Assembly (NCBI GenBank): GCA_021811945.1
Contig: JAKAPE010000012.1
Span: 1 to 34,616, forward strand
Reading direction: 5' to 3'
Length of the DNA: 34,616 bases
Source: Pseudomonadota bacterium
GTDB lineage: Bacteria; Pseudomonadota; Alphaproteobacteria; Rhizobiales; Xanthobacteraceae
Part shown: piece after piece, positions 9,158 through 18,635 of the stretch
Position numbering within the stretch: position 1 is the first letter of the stretch
Layout of the letters: each line of letters begins with the position of its first letter
The notes under the pieces: generated by a model
Told to the model about the DNA's origin: nothing
The model's database searches: none
What the model saw: only the letters and a program-made list of their open reading frames with translations
Made by a program: the position numbers and the translations under genes

Positions 9158-9264
9158 GACGCTGACGAGACATCCCTCCTCCTTCAGTCCGTCGATCAGA
9201 TTGCGCACATAGAGCGGAATGCCGCGGTCGAGCACGCCGCCGATGCGTTGATTAGGATATGCAT
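9158..9264 (-). pseudogene. Frameshifted N-terminal stub of a glycosyltransferase
   Basis: Downstream of the Wzy-like gene on the same strand, ATG 9264 (with GGGAAAAAG just upstream) opens MHILINAS, a typical GT4 glycosyltransferase start. One base out of frame the coding look continues as IGGVLDRG and PLYVRNLIDGLKEEG, matching the family pattern in which a glycine-rich turn precedes a YVxNLxxxL helix. The ATG frame hits a stop after 22 codons (9196), and recognisable similarity fades near 9158. A single-base indel plus loss of the 3' end would explain this. The assignment is inferred from pattern only, because too little remains for certainty. Confidence 0.42.
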
Positions 9265-9289
9265 GGACTTTTTCCCGCGCGTGCGCCGA

Positions 9290-10579
9290 TCAGGAGGCGA
9301 CCGCGAACGTCGCTGCGCTGCGGTCGGTGGCGAGGGCGGCGGCTTGCTGGCGGCGGAGATTGATCGTCGCCGCCGTCAATCCCCAGATCAGGCCGAGGAG
9401 AAGAAAGAAGTGGCGCCAATGGTCGGTGTCGACGACGAAACCTTCGCAGACTTCGCCGACAAAGGCGGCGTAGGCGGCGATCAGATAGGCCTGCCACGAT
9501 GTCGGGACCAGCACCGAGCGCATTCCGATCGCCAGCGTGACCAGGACCAGGGCCACATAGGCGGCGCCGCCGATCCAGCCATAGACCAGAAATCCCTGCA
9601 TATAGACGTCGTGCTGCTGGCCGCCGAAGACGCGGTTGAATTCGAACGGACCCATGCCGTTGGGGTGATCGAGAATGGCGTTCAGCGCGAGCTGCTGCAG
9701 CCAAAAGCGGCCTCCGGGACCGACATCGTAGGGCTGGATCGCATTCGCGCGCACCAGAAACATGTCTTGGACCGAAGGGATCGACATCATCGCAACCACA
9801 AGCAGCATCACCGCAATAGCGGTGCCTACGGCGAACACCACGATGCGCGCGCGCAGGCGCGGCCCGCGCGCGACCGCGAGGAGGATCGCGACGGTGACCG
9901 CCGCCGACACCGCAAAATGCATCCAGGCGCCGCGCGAAAAGCTCAGGAACAGGCCGCCGAGCAGAAATGTCGCGGCCGTCAGGCCGCCAAGCCGCATGCG
10001 GCGCGTCAACAGGTCGATCAACAGAAGAAGGAGCGGATAGACCAGAAACGGCCCGTAGACATTCGGGTCCTTGAACGTGGCGCTGACGCGGTCATAGTCC
10101 AAAAACATCGCATAACCGGGGATGAGATGGAAGAACCCGAGGTAGCCGGCCACCGTGGCGATCAGCGCCGCGGCGATATAAGCGCGGTGCAGGATCGAAA
10201 GGCGCACCGGACTTCCTTGGCCGAACAAGCACGCAAACAGCAGGCTGGCGATGGCGAGGTAGATGGAAGTCCCGGCATACTGGATCGGCTTCTCCTGATC
10301 GCCGACCTGGATCAACGACATGAGTCCGCCCAGGAGCCAAACGATCAGCAACAGCAGGAGCGGAACGAACTTCCGGTCGAACGGCGCGCGCGCGGCGACC
10401 GCAGCGGCCAACAGCGCGAACATCAAGACGTCGTGCGGCGACGGCTCGACGAAGGCGATCGCGCTCAGCAGCATCGTGACGAAGAGCGTGAAATTCAAGA
10501 TTCGCTGCGGCAAAGCCGCTGCCATCGCCGGCTCGCCGCCGAGGGCGCAAGGCAGCGCGGGGCCTAAAGCCTCGCTCAA
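9290..10579 (-). CDS. O-antigen ligase/polymerase family membrane protein (Wzy/WaaL-like)
   Basis: 429-residue polytopic membrane protein with roughly ten to twelve hydrophobic helices. The conserved Wzy_C-type block is present: LSFSRGAWMHFAVS around residues 210-224, followed by a periplasmic region and a HPNGMGPFEFN segment near 310. Such proteins polymerise or ligate undecaprenyl-linked repeat units in the periplasm. The start is TTG 10579, overlapping the upstream transferase stop by four bases (TTGA), which fits translational coupling. Polymerase versus ligase cannot be decided from sequence; next to a Wzc-like protein and an initiating transferase, a polymerase role is favoured. Confidence 0.85.
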   Translation of the reverse strand: MSEALGPALPCALGGEPAMAAALPQRILNFTLFVTMLLSAIAFVEPSPHDVLMFALLAAAVAARAPFDRKFVPLLLLLIVWLLGGLMSLIQVGDQEKPIQYAGTSIYLAIASLLFACLFGQGSPVRLSILHRAYIAAALIATVAGYLGFFHLIPGYAMFLDYDRVSATFKDPNVYGPFLVYPLLLLLIDLLTRRMRLGGLTAATFLLGGLFLSFSRGAWMHFAVSAAVTVAILLAVARGPRLRARIVVFAVGTAIAVMLLVVAMMSIPSVQDMFLVRANAIQPYDVGPGGRFWLQQLALNAILDHPNGMGPFEFNRVFGGQQHDVYMQGFLVYGWIGGAAYVALVLVTLAIGMRSVLVPTSWQAYLIAAYAAFVGEVCEGFVVDTDHWRHFFLLLGLIWGLTAATINLRRQQAAALATDRSAATFAVAS

Positions 10580-12138
10580 TAGGCGTTCTCCGAGCGAATG
10601 AGCGCAAACGGCGTCTGCGCCAGAATGTAGAGATCGAGCGGGATCGACCAGTTCTCGATGTAGTAGAGATCGTGCTCGACACGGCGCTGAATCTTCTCCT
10701 GGTTGTCAGTCTCGCCTCGCCAGCCATGGATCTGCGCCCAGCCGGTGATGCCGGGCTTGACGCGGTGGCGGGCGAAATAGCCGTCGACCGCGTCGTCATA
10801 GAGTCGGTTGGCGGCTTTGGCATGCACCGCGTGCGGACGCGGGCCGACCAGCGACAAATTGCCGAGAAAGACGACGTTGAACAATTGCGGCAGCTCATCG
10901 AGGCTGGTCTTGCGGATGAAGCGGCCGACAGGCGTCACCCGCGGGTCGTCTCGGGTGACCAGCTTTTTCGCCCCGGCATCGGCCTGATCGGCGTACATGG
11001 AACGGAATTTGTAGATCTCGATCATCTCGTTGTTGAAGCCGTAGCGCTTCTGTTTGAACAGCACGGGTCCTCTGCTGTCGAGCTTGATCGCCGCGGCGAC
11101 CGCAAGCATGATCGGCGACAGACAGACCAGCGCCAGCGTGCCGACAATCTTGTCGAACAGCCATTTCATCACCACGTCCCAGTCCGCGATCGGCTTGTCG
11201 AAGATGGCCAGCACCGGGACGGCGCCGATGTAGGAATAGGAGCGCGGACGGAAACGCAGCTTGTTGGTGTGCGCTGAGAGCCGGATGTCGACCGGCAGCA
11301 CCCAGAGCTTTTTCAGCATCTGCAGAATGCGGCTTTCCGCCGAGATCGGCAGCGCGAAGATGACGAGATCGACGCGGGTGCGGCGGGCGAATTCGAGTAG
11401 GTCGTCTACGGTGCCGAGCTTGGGGACGCCGTTGCAGCACGCCGCGCTCCTGTCGTCGCCGCGGTCGTCGAATACCCCGATGACGCGTACGTCGGAATCG
11501 TTCTGGGCGGCGAGCGAGCGGACGAGCGAAATGCCGTTGCCGTCGGCGCCGACGATGACGGTGCGACGGTCGAGCCGCCCCTCGCGCGTCCACCGCCGCA
11601 CCAACAGAAACAACGCGCGCCGGAACCCGGTCAGCGTGAACAGACCCAGCACATAGAAGCTGCCGAGCCACGCCCGCGAGAACAGCTCGCCGGTCTTGGC
11701 GAAGAACGAGGCGCCGATGGCGATGAGGAAGACGACCGACCAGGCGGAGGCGAGCCGCATATATTGCTTCTCGTGCCCGCGGAAGGCCTGCACCTGATAA
11801 ATATCAGCGGCCTGGAACGCCAGCATCGACAGTACGGCGATGCCGGCGATGGCGCCAACGTAACGCCAAGCGAAACCGTTGACCGGAAGAACATAGGCGA
11901 GGTACACGGCGAAGCCGACCACCACCACCAGCAAGGCTTCAACGACGCGGACGAGACCGGCGAGCACGATCGGCGAATAGGCACTTTCGTAGGACTGCGC
12001 GGCTGCTTTCAGCGCGGCGGCCGAAAGCGCGGCAGTTGCGTCGGGAGCCAAGGGAGGCGACGGGTCGGTGCGCGGCAGCGCGGACATGGCTGCGGAAACG
12101 GTGGTGGGGGACTCGAAGATGTTGCAGGGCTCAGGCAT
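10576..12138 (-). CDS. Undecaprenyl-phosphate sugar-phosphotransferase (WcaJ/ExoY superfamily)
   Basis: 520-residue polyprenyl glycosylphosphotransferase that loads the first sugar-phosphate onto undecaprenyl phosphate to start repeat-unit synthesis. From the N-terminus it has four transmembrane helices (about 60-180), a CoA-binding-like cytosolic domain with [17 protein letters not shown] (about 200-216), a further membrane helix, and the C-terminal catalytic bacterial-transferase domain. That domain carries [35 protein letters not shown] and [13 protein letters not shown] 12138 is preferred over TTG 12189. The sugar (glucose or galactose) cannot be assigned. It lies 67 bases after the GT4 gene and overlaps the Wzy-like gene. 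Confidence 0.94.
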   Translation of the reverse strand: MPEPCNIFESPTTVSAAMSALPRTDPSPPLAPDATAALSAAALKAAAQSYESAYSPIVLAGLVRVVEALLVVVVGFAVYLAYVLPVNGFAWRYVGAIAGIAVLSMLAFQAADIYQVQAFRGHEKQYMRLASAWSVVFLIAIGASFFAKTGELFSRAWLGSFYVLGLFTLTGFRRALFLLVRRWTREGRLDRRTVIVGADGNGISLVRSLAAQNDSDVRVIGVFDDRGDDRSAACCNGVPKLGTVDDLLEFARRTRVDLVIFALPISAESRILQMLKKLWVLPVDIRLSAHTNKLRFRPRSYSYIGAVPVLAIFDKPIADWDVVMKWLFDKIVGTLALVCLSPIMLAVAAAIKLDSRGPVLFKQKRYGFNNEMIEIYKFRSMYADQADAGAKKLVTRDDPRVTPVGRFIRKTSLDELPQLFNVVFLGNLSLVGPRPHAVHAKAANRLYDDAVDGYFARHRVKPGITGWAQIHGWRGETDNQEKIQRRVEHDLYYIENWSIPLDLYILAQTPFALIRSENAY

Positions 12139-12205
12139 GTTGTTCTTGCGCGGGCATTTGCATGGGCTTCGCCGCAGGCCGATCGCCAAGATAGGTGAAC
12201 AAAGT

Positions 12206-13471
12206 TCAAAAATTGGTTATGTGAATTGTGGGATGTTTTCGCCGGATTGGATTTTGGTCGGACTTTCGCCGCAGCTTGCGCAGGGTGAGGGCTTCGCGGT
12301 AGGCGGCAAGGCCACCTGCAATCGTCGCCGTCACCGAGAACTCGCTGCGCATGCGGGCCCGCACTTGCTGCGCAAGCTGCGTGATTTCGAATGGATGGTC
12401 GAGCGCCGCGCCGATCGCGCCGGCGAGGGCGGCGGCATCGTCGGGTGCAACGAGGTGGACGGCTTGCGCGCCGAAAATCTCGGGAATGCCGCCGACCCTC
12501 GTCGCGATGATCGGCATTCCGGCAGCGGCGGCTTCGAGCACGACGTAGGGCAGCGACTCGGCGCGTGAAGGAATGACCAGCATGCGTCCTTTGGCAAAAG
12601 CCGTGCGCGCGGGACAGTAGCCAATGAAATGCACCCGATCGGCAACGCCAAGACGCGCGGCCAGTGCTTTAAGCTCGCTCTCCTGAGGTCCTTCGCCTGC
12701 GATGGTCGCGGTCACCCGGCGGCCGTCGCGCTTTAAGATTGCCAGCGCCGCGATGAGCACATCGATCGCCTTGATCGGCCGCAATTCGCCGAGGCAGATG
12801 ATATCCGTGGCGTCGGCGGCCGCCGCCACCGGCGCGAATTCGGCGTCGCCGACGCCGTTGCGCACGACGCGTATCAACGCATGCGGCTGCCCGACCTTGG
12901 TGCGGTAAAGCTCGGTAACGTAGCTGCTTTCGAACAGAAACAGATCGGTGCGCCAACTCAGCAGCGATTCGAGGGCGCAGTAGAAGGCGCCTTTGAGCGT
13001 TCCCGGGCGATAGATTAGGGAGCCGCCATGCGGCGTATAGACGCGGATCGCGTCCGGCGCGCCCCAGGCAAGCCGCGCCAGAGCGCCGCCTTTGGCGCCA
13101 TGACCGTGGAGCACGTCGGGAGCGAGGAGTCTTATCCGTTGCGCGATCAGGTGCAGTGCCGAAACGTCGGCGAGACCGAGTTCGCGTGGGATCGCCACCC
13201 TGGTGAGCCCGAGCGCGAGATGCGGCTCAAGTTCGGCGAGCACAGCGTCGGCGTGCTTGCCGCCGGTGGCGCTGTCGACGATGAGGCCGACGCGATGCCC
13301 GCGCCCAATCTGCCCATGGGCGATATCCATGACGTGGCGGAACAGCCCGCCAACCGGCGCCCGCAGTACATGCGTTATCTTCAGGCTTTGCGCCGCCGCG
13401 GCCGTCGGGTCGGCGGCGCCGTCAACCGCGGAGGGCGCTGCAGTAAAAGGTGAAAGAGCGAGCGGTCGCAC
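12206..13471 (-). CDS. Glycosyltransferase family 4 (GT-B fold)
   Basis: 421-residue retaining GT-B glycosyltransferase. The N-terminal domain has the VLRAPVGGLFRHVMDIAHG acceptor-side motif (about 36-54). The C-terminal nucleotide-sugar domain contains GELRPIKAIDVLI (about 228-240), IAGEGPQ, and the family E-x7-E signature in SRAESLPYVVLEAA (about 309-322). It probably adds a sugar to the lipid-linked repeat unit at the cytoplasmic membrane. GTG 13471 is strongly supported by GGAGG seven bases upstream. It heads the three-gene reverse EPS operon, divergent from the Wzc-like gene across a 268-base gap that should hold promoters for both directions. Confidence 0.92.
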   Translation of the reverse strand: MRPLALSPFTAAPSAVDGAADPTAAAAQSLKITHVLRAPVGGLFRHVMDIAHGQIGRGHRVGLIVDSATGGKHADAVLAELEPHLALGLTRVAIPRELGLADVSALHLIAQRIRLLAPDVLHGHGAKGGALARLAWGAPDAIRVYTPHGGSLIYRPGTLKGAFYCALESLLSWRTDLFLFESSYVTELYRTKVGQPHALIRVVRNGVGDAEFAPVAAAADATDIICLGELRPIKAIDVLIAALAILKRDGRRVTATIAGEGPQESELKALAARLGVADRVHFIGYCPARTAFAKGRMLVIPSRAESLPYVVLEAAAAGMPIIATRVGGIPEIFGAQAVHLVAPDDAAALAGAIGAALDHPFEITQLAQQVRARMRSEFSVTATIAGGLAAYREALTLRKLRRKSDQNPIRRKHPTIHITNF

Positions 13472-13739
13472 ATTGCCTCCGGTTGACGGATTTGGGCAGC
13501 GGTCGCCGCTGACGCATCAACAGCGTCATTTCCCACCCGCGGCAGAGACACTGCGCCGAACATGCTCGGTTGCGCCTTCGGCAGCGCTCCCGCGCCAGCG
13601 GAATTTGGCTATCGCAATTGATCCGCATAGAGACTTTCAACAGGTTAACAAAGCCCTGCCGGCGGTCCTTAACCGGATCGCAACCTTAATCGTTTGTCAT
13701 CCGCCCCGGCGTTTAAGGTTGGTGGTAGGAATAAGCCGC

Positions 13740-15872
13740 ATGAGTGTGGCGTCGCGATCGTCTCGGCCGGGAAGCGCGGGACTATTGACAGAGTCCGAGT
13801 TCGACCTGCCCGCGCTCGGTGCGGCTCTTTGGCGCAACAAGCGGATGATTTTTGGCGCGACCGTCCTCGTCGCGCTTATCGCGATTGCTGTCGTCCAGTT
13901 GATCCCGCCCAAATATCAATCGGAATCGCGCGTGCTCATCGAAGAACGCGGCAATATCTTCCTTCGTCCGGAAGCGGACAAAGGCTTTGTCGACCGCGGC
14001 ACCGAGGACCAGGAGGCGGTGGCCAGCCAGGTACAGCTTGTACTCTCGCTCGATCTTGCCCGCGAGGTTATCGACAAGCTCAAGCTCAACAAGCGCCGCG
14101 AGTTCGATCCTCTGCTGGGTGGAATTTCGCCGCTCACAGCCGTGCTGGGCACTCTCGGCGTGATCAGGAATCCGCTGCGCATGACGCCGGAAGAGCGCGT
14201 GCTGGCATCCTATTACGATCGGCTTACCGTATATGCGGTCGAGAAATCGCGCGTCATCGTCATTGATTTTCTTTCCGAGGATCCCGCACTCGCCGCCCGC
14301 GTCGCCGACGCCGTCGCAGAGGCCTATTTGGCGCGGCAGCAGGCGGCAAAGCGCGAACAGGCGCGCGCTGCCGGCCAATGGCTTGCCGGCGAAATCAAAT
14401 CGATGCAGAAGCGGGTGGCCGCGGCCGAGGCGAGGGTCGCGGCGTTTCGCGGCAAATCCAATCTACTGCTCGGTCCCAACAACACCACGCTCGCCGAGCA
14501 GCAGCTCGGCGACATAAATGCAGAACTCATCGCTGCCCGCGCGCAGGAGGCCAACGCCGAGGCGAAGGCGAAGCTCATTCGTGACATGCTGCGTTCCGGT
14601 GAGCCGCTCGAGTATTCGGATGTTCTCAATTCCGGGCTTATCCGCCGGCTGTCCGAGCAGCGCGTGACGCTGAAGGCGCAGCTTGCCGAGCAGTCCTCTT
14701 CGCTCCTCGACCGTCACCCGCGCATCAAGGAATTGAAGGCGCAAATCGCCGATCTCGACGCGCAGATCAGGGCGGAGGCGCGGACGGTCGCGCGCTCGCT
14801 TGAGAACGACGCCAAGCTTGCCAAGGTGCGCGTCGGCACGCTTGCCGCAAGCCTCGAGCAAGCCAAGAGCTTGGCCGCGGGCACCAACGAGCAGAACGTT
14901 GAACTGCGCGCGCTCGAGCGCGACGCCAAGGCGCAGCGCGAGTTGCTCGAATCCTATCTTGCCAGATACCGCGAGGCCTCGGCGCGTGAGAACAGCAATT
15001 CGGAGCCGGCGGATGCGCGGGTGTTCTCGCGCGCGACCGTGTCGAACATCCCCGCTTATCCCAAGAAGCTCCCGACGGTGTTGATCGCCGGTTTGACGAC
15101 GATGATGCTCTGTGCCGGCTGGGTGATGACGCGGGAGCTGCTGGCCGCGCCCGTCACGATTGCCGAGGTGCCTGCCGCTCCGGCGACGCGGGCAGTGGCA
15201 ATGAGTGCGGGTGCTGCAAACGCCGGAGAAAGAGCACGGTCCTTTGCCAACGCGGTGCCGGTCGCCACCGTTCCTTTGAGCGCGATCGGGGACCTCGCCT
15301 ACAGTCTGCGGCGCGCGGGCGAAGCCGGAAGGCGAATCGCCGTCCTTGCCGCCGCTCCTGGGCTGGAGACCGCCGACACCGCAATAAAGCTCGCGCGTGC
15401 TCTTGCCAAGGACAGCGCCCGGGTGGTGCTGGTCGGTCTCGGCCCCAGCGACGACGCAATCAAGGCGATTGCAAGCGATCCGTCCGCCGCCGGACTCGTG
15501 GAACTCACCCGTGGGACGGCCTCCTTTGGCGACATTATCACCAGGGACAAATTTTCCGGCGTCAACCTGATCGCGGCCGGGCGCGCCGGCGCGCATCGTA
15601 TCGAAATCCTTTCCGCGCCGCGCACGTCAACGAGTTTTGCCGCGCTCGCGCGCAGCTACGATCACGTGGTCGTCGATGCCGGTCCGGTCGGTGGGCCGGA
15701 GCTGGAAGCGATCGGCGAGGTAGCCCCGCATGCCGTCCTTCTCGCCGAGACGTTGACGCAATCCGCGGCGACTGCCGCCCGCGACCGCCTCCTTGCCGCC
15801 GGGTTTGCCGATGCAACCATCCTCGTTGGCGCCCGCGCCGCCAGTTCCGCTCCGAAAGCTGCCGCGGCGTGA
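13740..15872 (+). CDS. Wzz/Wzc-like chain-length protein with degenerate BY-kinase domain
   Basis: 710-residue inner-membrane protein. The Wzz domain has its first transmembrane helix at about 35-55, a long periplasmic coiled-coil GNVR region (about 180-430), a second transmembrane helix at about 443-462, and a C-terminal cytosolic domain resembling bacterial tyrosine kinases of the Wzc/ExoP type. The kinase motifs are degraded: the Walker A position reads AAPGLETADT (about 538-547) with no GK[S/T], Walker A' reads VVLVGLGPSDD without the usual DxD, Walker B retains VVVDAG with D646, and no tyrosine cluster ends the protein. It likely controls polymer length or export without autophosphorylation. 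ATG 13740 is preceded by GGTAGGAATAA. Confidence 0.88.
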   Translation: MSVASRSSRPGSAGLLTESEFDLPALGAALWRNKRMIFGATVLVALIAIAVVQLIPPKYQSESRVLIEERGNIFLRPEADKGFVDRGTEDQEAVASQVQLVLSLDLAREVIDKLKLNKRREFDPLLGGISPLTAVLGTLGVIRNPLRMTPEERVLASYYDRLTVYAVEKSRVIVIDFLSEDPALAARVADAVAEAYLARQQAAKREQARAAGQWLAGEIKSMQKRVAAAEARVAAFRGKSNLLLGPNNTTLAEQQLGDINAELIAARAQEANAEAKAKLIRDMLRSGEPLEYSDVLNSGLIRRLSEQRVTLKAQLAEQSSSLLDRHPRIKELKAQIADLDAQIRAEARTVARSLENDAKLAKVRVGTLAASLEQAKSLAAGTNEQNVELRALERDAKAQRELLESYLARYREASARENSNSEPADARVFSRATVSNIPAYPKKLPTVLIAGLTTMMLCAGWVMTRELLAAPVTIAEVPAAPATRAVAMSAGAANAGERARSFANAVPVATVPLSAIGDLAYSLRRAGEAGRRIAVLAAAPGLETADTAIKLARALAKDSARVVLVGLGPSDDAIKAIASDPSAAGLVELTRGTASFGDIITRDKFSGVNLIAAGRAGAHRIEILSAPRTSTSFAALARSYDHVVVDAGPVGGPELEAIGEVAPHAVLLAETLTQSAATAARDRLLAAGFADATILVGARAASSAPKAAAA

Positions 15873-16009
15873 AGTCGCTTATCCCAAAACGACCCACGGC
15901 CGCACGCCGCTTTTCTCCCCCAAGCGGAAACGGGGAATAAGGGGCCGGCCTGGCAAACCGGCGTCAACTTGGGTTGGAATGACTTCTCGTTCGAACAGAG
16001 GCGTCATCC

Positions 16010-17065
16010 GTGACTGCTCTTCGACAGACAATCATCCGCGGCGGCTTGGAGTGGCTTTATTTTACCGGCGCGCATCTCGCGCTTAAACCGTTGCTCGGCG
16101 GCATGGGAGCGATCCTGACGTTGCACCATGTGCGCCCGCCGCGTCTGGACCGGTTTCAGCCGAACCGCCTGCTCGAGATCACGCCGCGCTTCTTCACCCA
16201 GGTGATTGAACTGCTGCGCGATTCCGGTGTCGATGTGATCAGCCTCGACGAGATGTACCGCCGCCTTACGCGCGCCGACTTCGGCAGGCGCTTCGTCTGC
16301 CTGACCTTCGACGACGGTTACCGCGACGTGCGGCAGTGGGCCTATCCTGTGCTGAAACAAGCCGGCGTGCCGTTCGCCATCTATGTGGCGACGAGCTTTG
16401 CCGACCGGTTGGGCGAATTGTGGTGGCTCGCGCTCGAAGCGGTCATCGCGCGCAACGACCGCATCGGCCTGGAGATCGACGGTCGAAAGCAGGTCTTCGA
16501 CTGCACCAGCGTCGCCGAAAAACGCGCGCTCTACGATGAACTCTATTGGTGGCTGCGCGGCCGGTCGACCGACGCCGAACTGCGTACCATCGTACGCGAT
16601 CTCGCCACCTGCTATCGCGTTGATATCACGGCGTTCTGCAAAGAGCTCTGCATGAGCTGGGAAGAACTTGCCAAACTTGCGGCCGATCCGCTGGTGACCA
16701 TCGGCGCGCACACGGTCAATCACCCGATGCTGGCAAAGATTCCCGCGGAGACCGCGCGGGCGGAGATGGAGCTGAGCCGTTCGGTGATCGAAGCCGCACT
16801 TGCGGTGCGGCCGCAGCATCTGTCCTATCCGATCGGCGACTCCACTTCGGCCGGACCGCGCGAATTCGCCATGGCCGCGGAACTCGGCTTCAAGACGGCG
16901 GTGACGACGCGGCCCGGCGTGCTGTTTCGGGCACACCGCAACCATCTGACCGCGCTGCCTCGAATTTCGCTCAACGGCGAGTACCAGCGTCTGCGCTACG
17001 CGCGCGTGCTGCTGTCGGGATCCGCGACCGCAATGTGGAACGGCTTTCGTCGGAAAGCGGCGTGA
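16010..17065 (+). CDS. Polysaccharide deacetylase (NodB homology domain)
   Basis: 351-residue carbohydrate esterase family 4 protein. The metal and catalytic motifs are present: TFDDGY (about 102-107) supplies the catalytic and metal-binding aspartates, and HTVNHPM (about 235-241) supplies the H-x3-H metal site. An insertion of about 90 residues containing aromatic blocks (LWWLALEA, LYWWLRGR) separates the two. No clear signal peptide is seen, although residues 13-40 are hydrophobic enough for membrane association. GTG 16010 follows AGAGGCG. Its position after the Wzc-like gene suggests removal of acetyl groups from the exopolysaccharide or a precursor. Confidence 0.9.
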   Translation: MTALRQTIIRGGLEWLYFTGAHLALKPLLGGMGAILTLHHVRPPRLDRFQPNRLLEITPRFFTQVIELLRDSGVDVISLDEMYRRLTRADFGRRFVCLTFDDGYRDVRQWAYPVLKQAGVPFAIYVATSFADRLGELWWLALEAVIARNDRIGLEIDGRKQVFDCTSVAEKRALYDELYWWLRGRSTDAELRTIVRDLATCYRVDITAFCKELCMSWEELAKLAADPLVTIGAHTVNHPMLAKIPAETARAEMELSRSVIEAALAVRPQHLSYPIGDSTSAGPREFAMAAELGFKTAVTTRPGVLFRAHRNHLTALPRISLNGEYQRLRYARVLLSGSATAMWNGFRRKAA

Positions 17066-17118
17066 GCGAGAAACCAGGGGCAGGGAAGGGATCGGGGCGC
17101 GAGTTGCGGGACCGATTC

Positions 17119-17337
17119 CTATTCCTGCACTTTTCTCCCTGATCTGCTCATCCACGCCACAATCGGCATCGCCGGCAGCACCCAGCCGAGGCCGGCGACG
17201 GCGTAATAGAAAAACGACAGCGCAGCATTGTCGTGAATGGCGGGAACCTGCGCTACCGCCATGGCGACCAGCGCCCATACCGCCACCAGCACGAACAGCA
17301 CAATGGCGCCGATGAATTTGCGCAGGCGAACGAACAT
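17119..17337 (-). CDS. DUF2842 membrane protein
   Basis: Small protein (72 residues from ATG 17337; a GTG directly before it could add one) with two transmembrane helices, VRLRKFIGAIVLFVLVAVWA (about 3-22) and FFYYAVAGLGWVLPAMPIVAWM (about 42-63), ending in a basic tail. The RKFIG...LGWVLPAMP pattern is the alphaproteobacterial DUF2842 signature. The function is unknown. It is divergent from the heme A synthase gene and convergent with the deacetylase gene. Confidence 0.85.
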   Translation of the reverse strand: MFVRLRKFIGAIVLFVLVAVWALVAMAVAQVPAIHDNAALSFFYYAVAGLGWVLPAMPIVAWMSRSGRKVQE

Positions 17338-17540
17338 CACGACGCCGACCGAGGCAATGGGCCAGACCTATCTTATCTTCGCGCACTCTGACGCGCGCCC
17401 GCCGCTGCCGTGCGCTCGCGAGAGGAAACGGTGCGCCTGAGAAAATGCTGTGCTAGCGGCATCGCGAAAGCCACACAAGGTCCGTTGCGAGGGCAGCGCT
17501 AGCACTATATGGTCCGCGCTTTCTGGACAAGCGCGGACGA

Positions 17541-18617
17541 ATGACGGCAAATTTTAGCGACCATTTTCGCACCCGCGCGGTGCGGTGGTGGCTTTATGCC
17601 GTCGCTGCGCTCATCCTCGCCATGGTGCTCGTCGGCGGCGCGACACGGCTTACCGAGTCCGGCCTCTCGATCACCGAATGGCGGCCGGTCACCGGCGTAC
17701 TGCCGCCGCTGAGCGAGAAAGCGTGGCAGGCGGAGTTCACAAGATACCGGGCGATCCCGCAATACCGCGAGCTCAACTTCGGCATGAGCCTTGATGCGTT
17801 CAAGACCATCTATTGGTGGGAATGGACGCATCGGCTCATCGGCCGGTTGATCGGCGGCGCGTTTCTACTGCCGTTTCTGTGGTTCCTGTGGCGCGGCTTT
17901 CTGGGGCCTGCCCTGCGCCGGCGGCTTTGGTACATATTCGGACTTGGGGCGCTCCAAGGTTTCGTCGGCTGGTGGATGGTGGCCTCTGGCCTCGCTCACC
18001 GGGTCGAAGTCTCGCAATACCGGCTGGCGACGCACCTCATTCTTGCCTCCGCGATCTATGTCGCCATCATCTGGACTGCACAGGGAATAGGAAAGCGGCC
18101 CGACGCGCCGGTTTCCATCCGCATTCGCGCAAGCGCGATCGCACTGCTGGTGCTCGTGCTTGCGCAAATCTATCTCGGCGCGCTGGTCGCCGGACTGCGC
18201 GCCGGGCTCGTCTACAATACCTGGCCATTGATCGACGGCAGCGTGGTGCCGAACGCGTCACGGCTCTTTTTCGTGACGCCGCTGTGGCGGAATTTCTTCG
18301 AGAACACGCTGACGGTTCAATTCGATCACCGCATGCTCGCCTATGCTATCCTGATCTTCGCACTCCTTCATCTCATCGATGTCGCCGGTACGGCGAAGCA
18401 GGGATCCGTTGTCACGAGCGCTTTCGTTCTCGCTGCCGCGGTTGTGCTGCAGGCGGCGCTCGGCATTGTCACCTTGCTGCTGCGGGTACCGCTTCCGGTG
18501 GCGCTGCTGCACCAGGCGATGGCGATGCTGGTCTTGACTGCAGCAACGGTGCACGCTGCCGGGGTTTCCGCGCGCGTTCCGCACGCGTTGCGGGCGCCCG
18601 CGCCGGTACGAGCCTGA
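17541..18617 (+). CDS. ctaA: Heme A synthase (COX15/CtaA type 2)
   Basis: 358-residue eight-helix membrane enzyme that oxidises the heme O methyl group to the formyl of heme A for aa3-type cytochrome oxidase. The four heme-ligand histidines are in place: H97 in [10 protein letters not shown]165 in LATHLILA, H263 in QFDHRMLAY and H324 in ALLHQAMA. The [16 protein letters not shown] block (about 32-47) is characteristic of the type 2 proteins shared with mitochondria. ATG 17541 gives the family length. No oxidase subunit genes are nearby. Confidence 0.96.
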   Translation: MTANFSDHFRTRAVRWWLYAVAALILAMVLVGGATRLTESGLSITEWRPVTGVLPPLSEKAWQAEFTRYRAIPQYRELNFGMSLDAFKTIYWWEWTHRLIGRLIGGAFLLPFLWFLWRGFLGPALRRRLWYIFGLGALQGFVGWWMVASGLAHRVEVSQYRLATHLILASAIYVAIIWTAQGIGKRPDAPVSIRIRASAIALLVLVLAQIYLGALVAGLRAGLVYNTWPLIDGSVVPNASRLFFVTPLWRNFFENTLTVQFDHRMLAYAILIFALLHLIDVAGTAKQGSVVTSAFVLAAAVVLQAALGIVTLLLRVPLPVALLHQAMAMLVLTAATVHAAGVSARVPHALRAPAPVRA

Positions 18618-18635
18618 CGGGAGGCGAAGCTCCCG
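18618..18635 (+). terminator. Short hairpin directly after ctaA stop
   Basis: CGGGAG and CTCCCG form a perfect 6-bp stem around a GCGAAG loop, starting at the base after the ctaA TGA. No T-run follows, so it is only a weak candidate for an intrinsic terminator; it may simply stabilise the 3' end. The rest of 18636-18811 holds no gene I can support. Confidence 0.3.

Noticed and set aside
8984-10567. Long 527-residue forward open frame
   Set aside because: It lies antisense to the Wzy/WaaL-like membrane protein, and its translation is a Gln/Arg/Asp-rich mirror typical of a reverse complement of hydrophobic coding sequence.
13203-13739. N-terminal extension of the Wzc-like gene to 889 residues
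   Set aside because: The first ~179 codons overlap the GT4 gene on the other strand and the shared promoter gap. ATG 13740 has a good ribosome-binding site and gives a normal Wzz start.
17368-17550. Small reverse open frame between DUF2842 and ctaA
   Set aside because: It has no ribosome-binding site or family resemblance, and it overlaps the ctaA start region.
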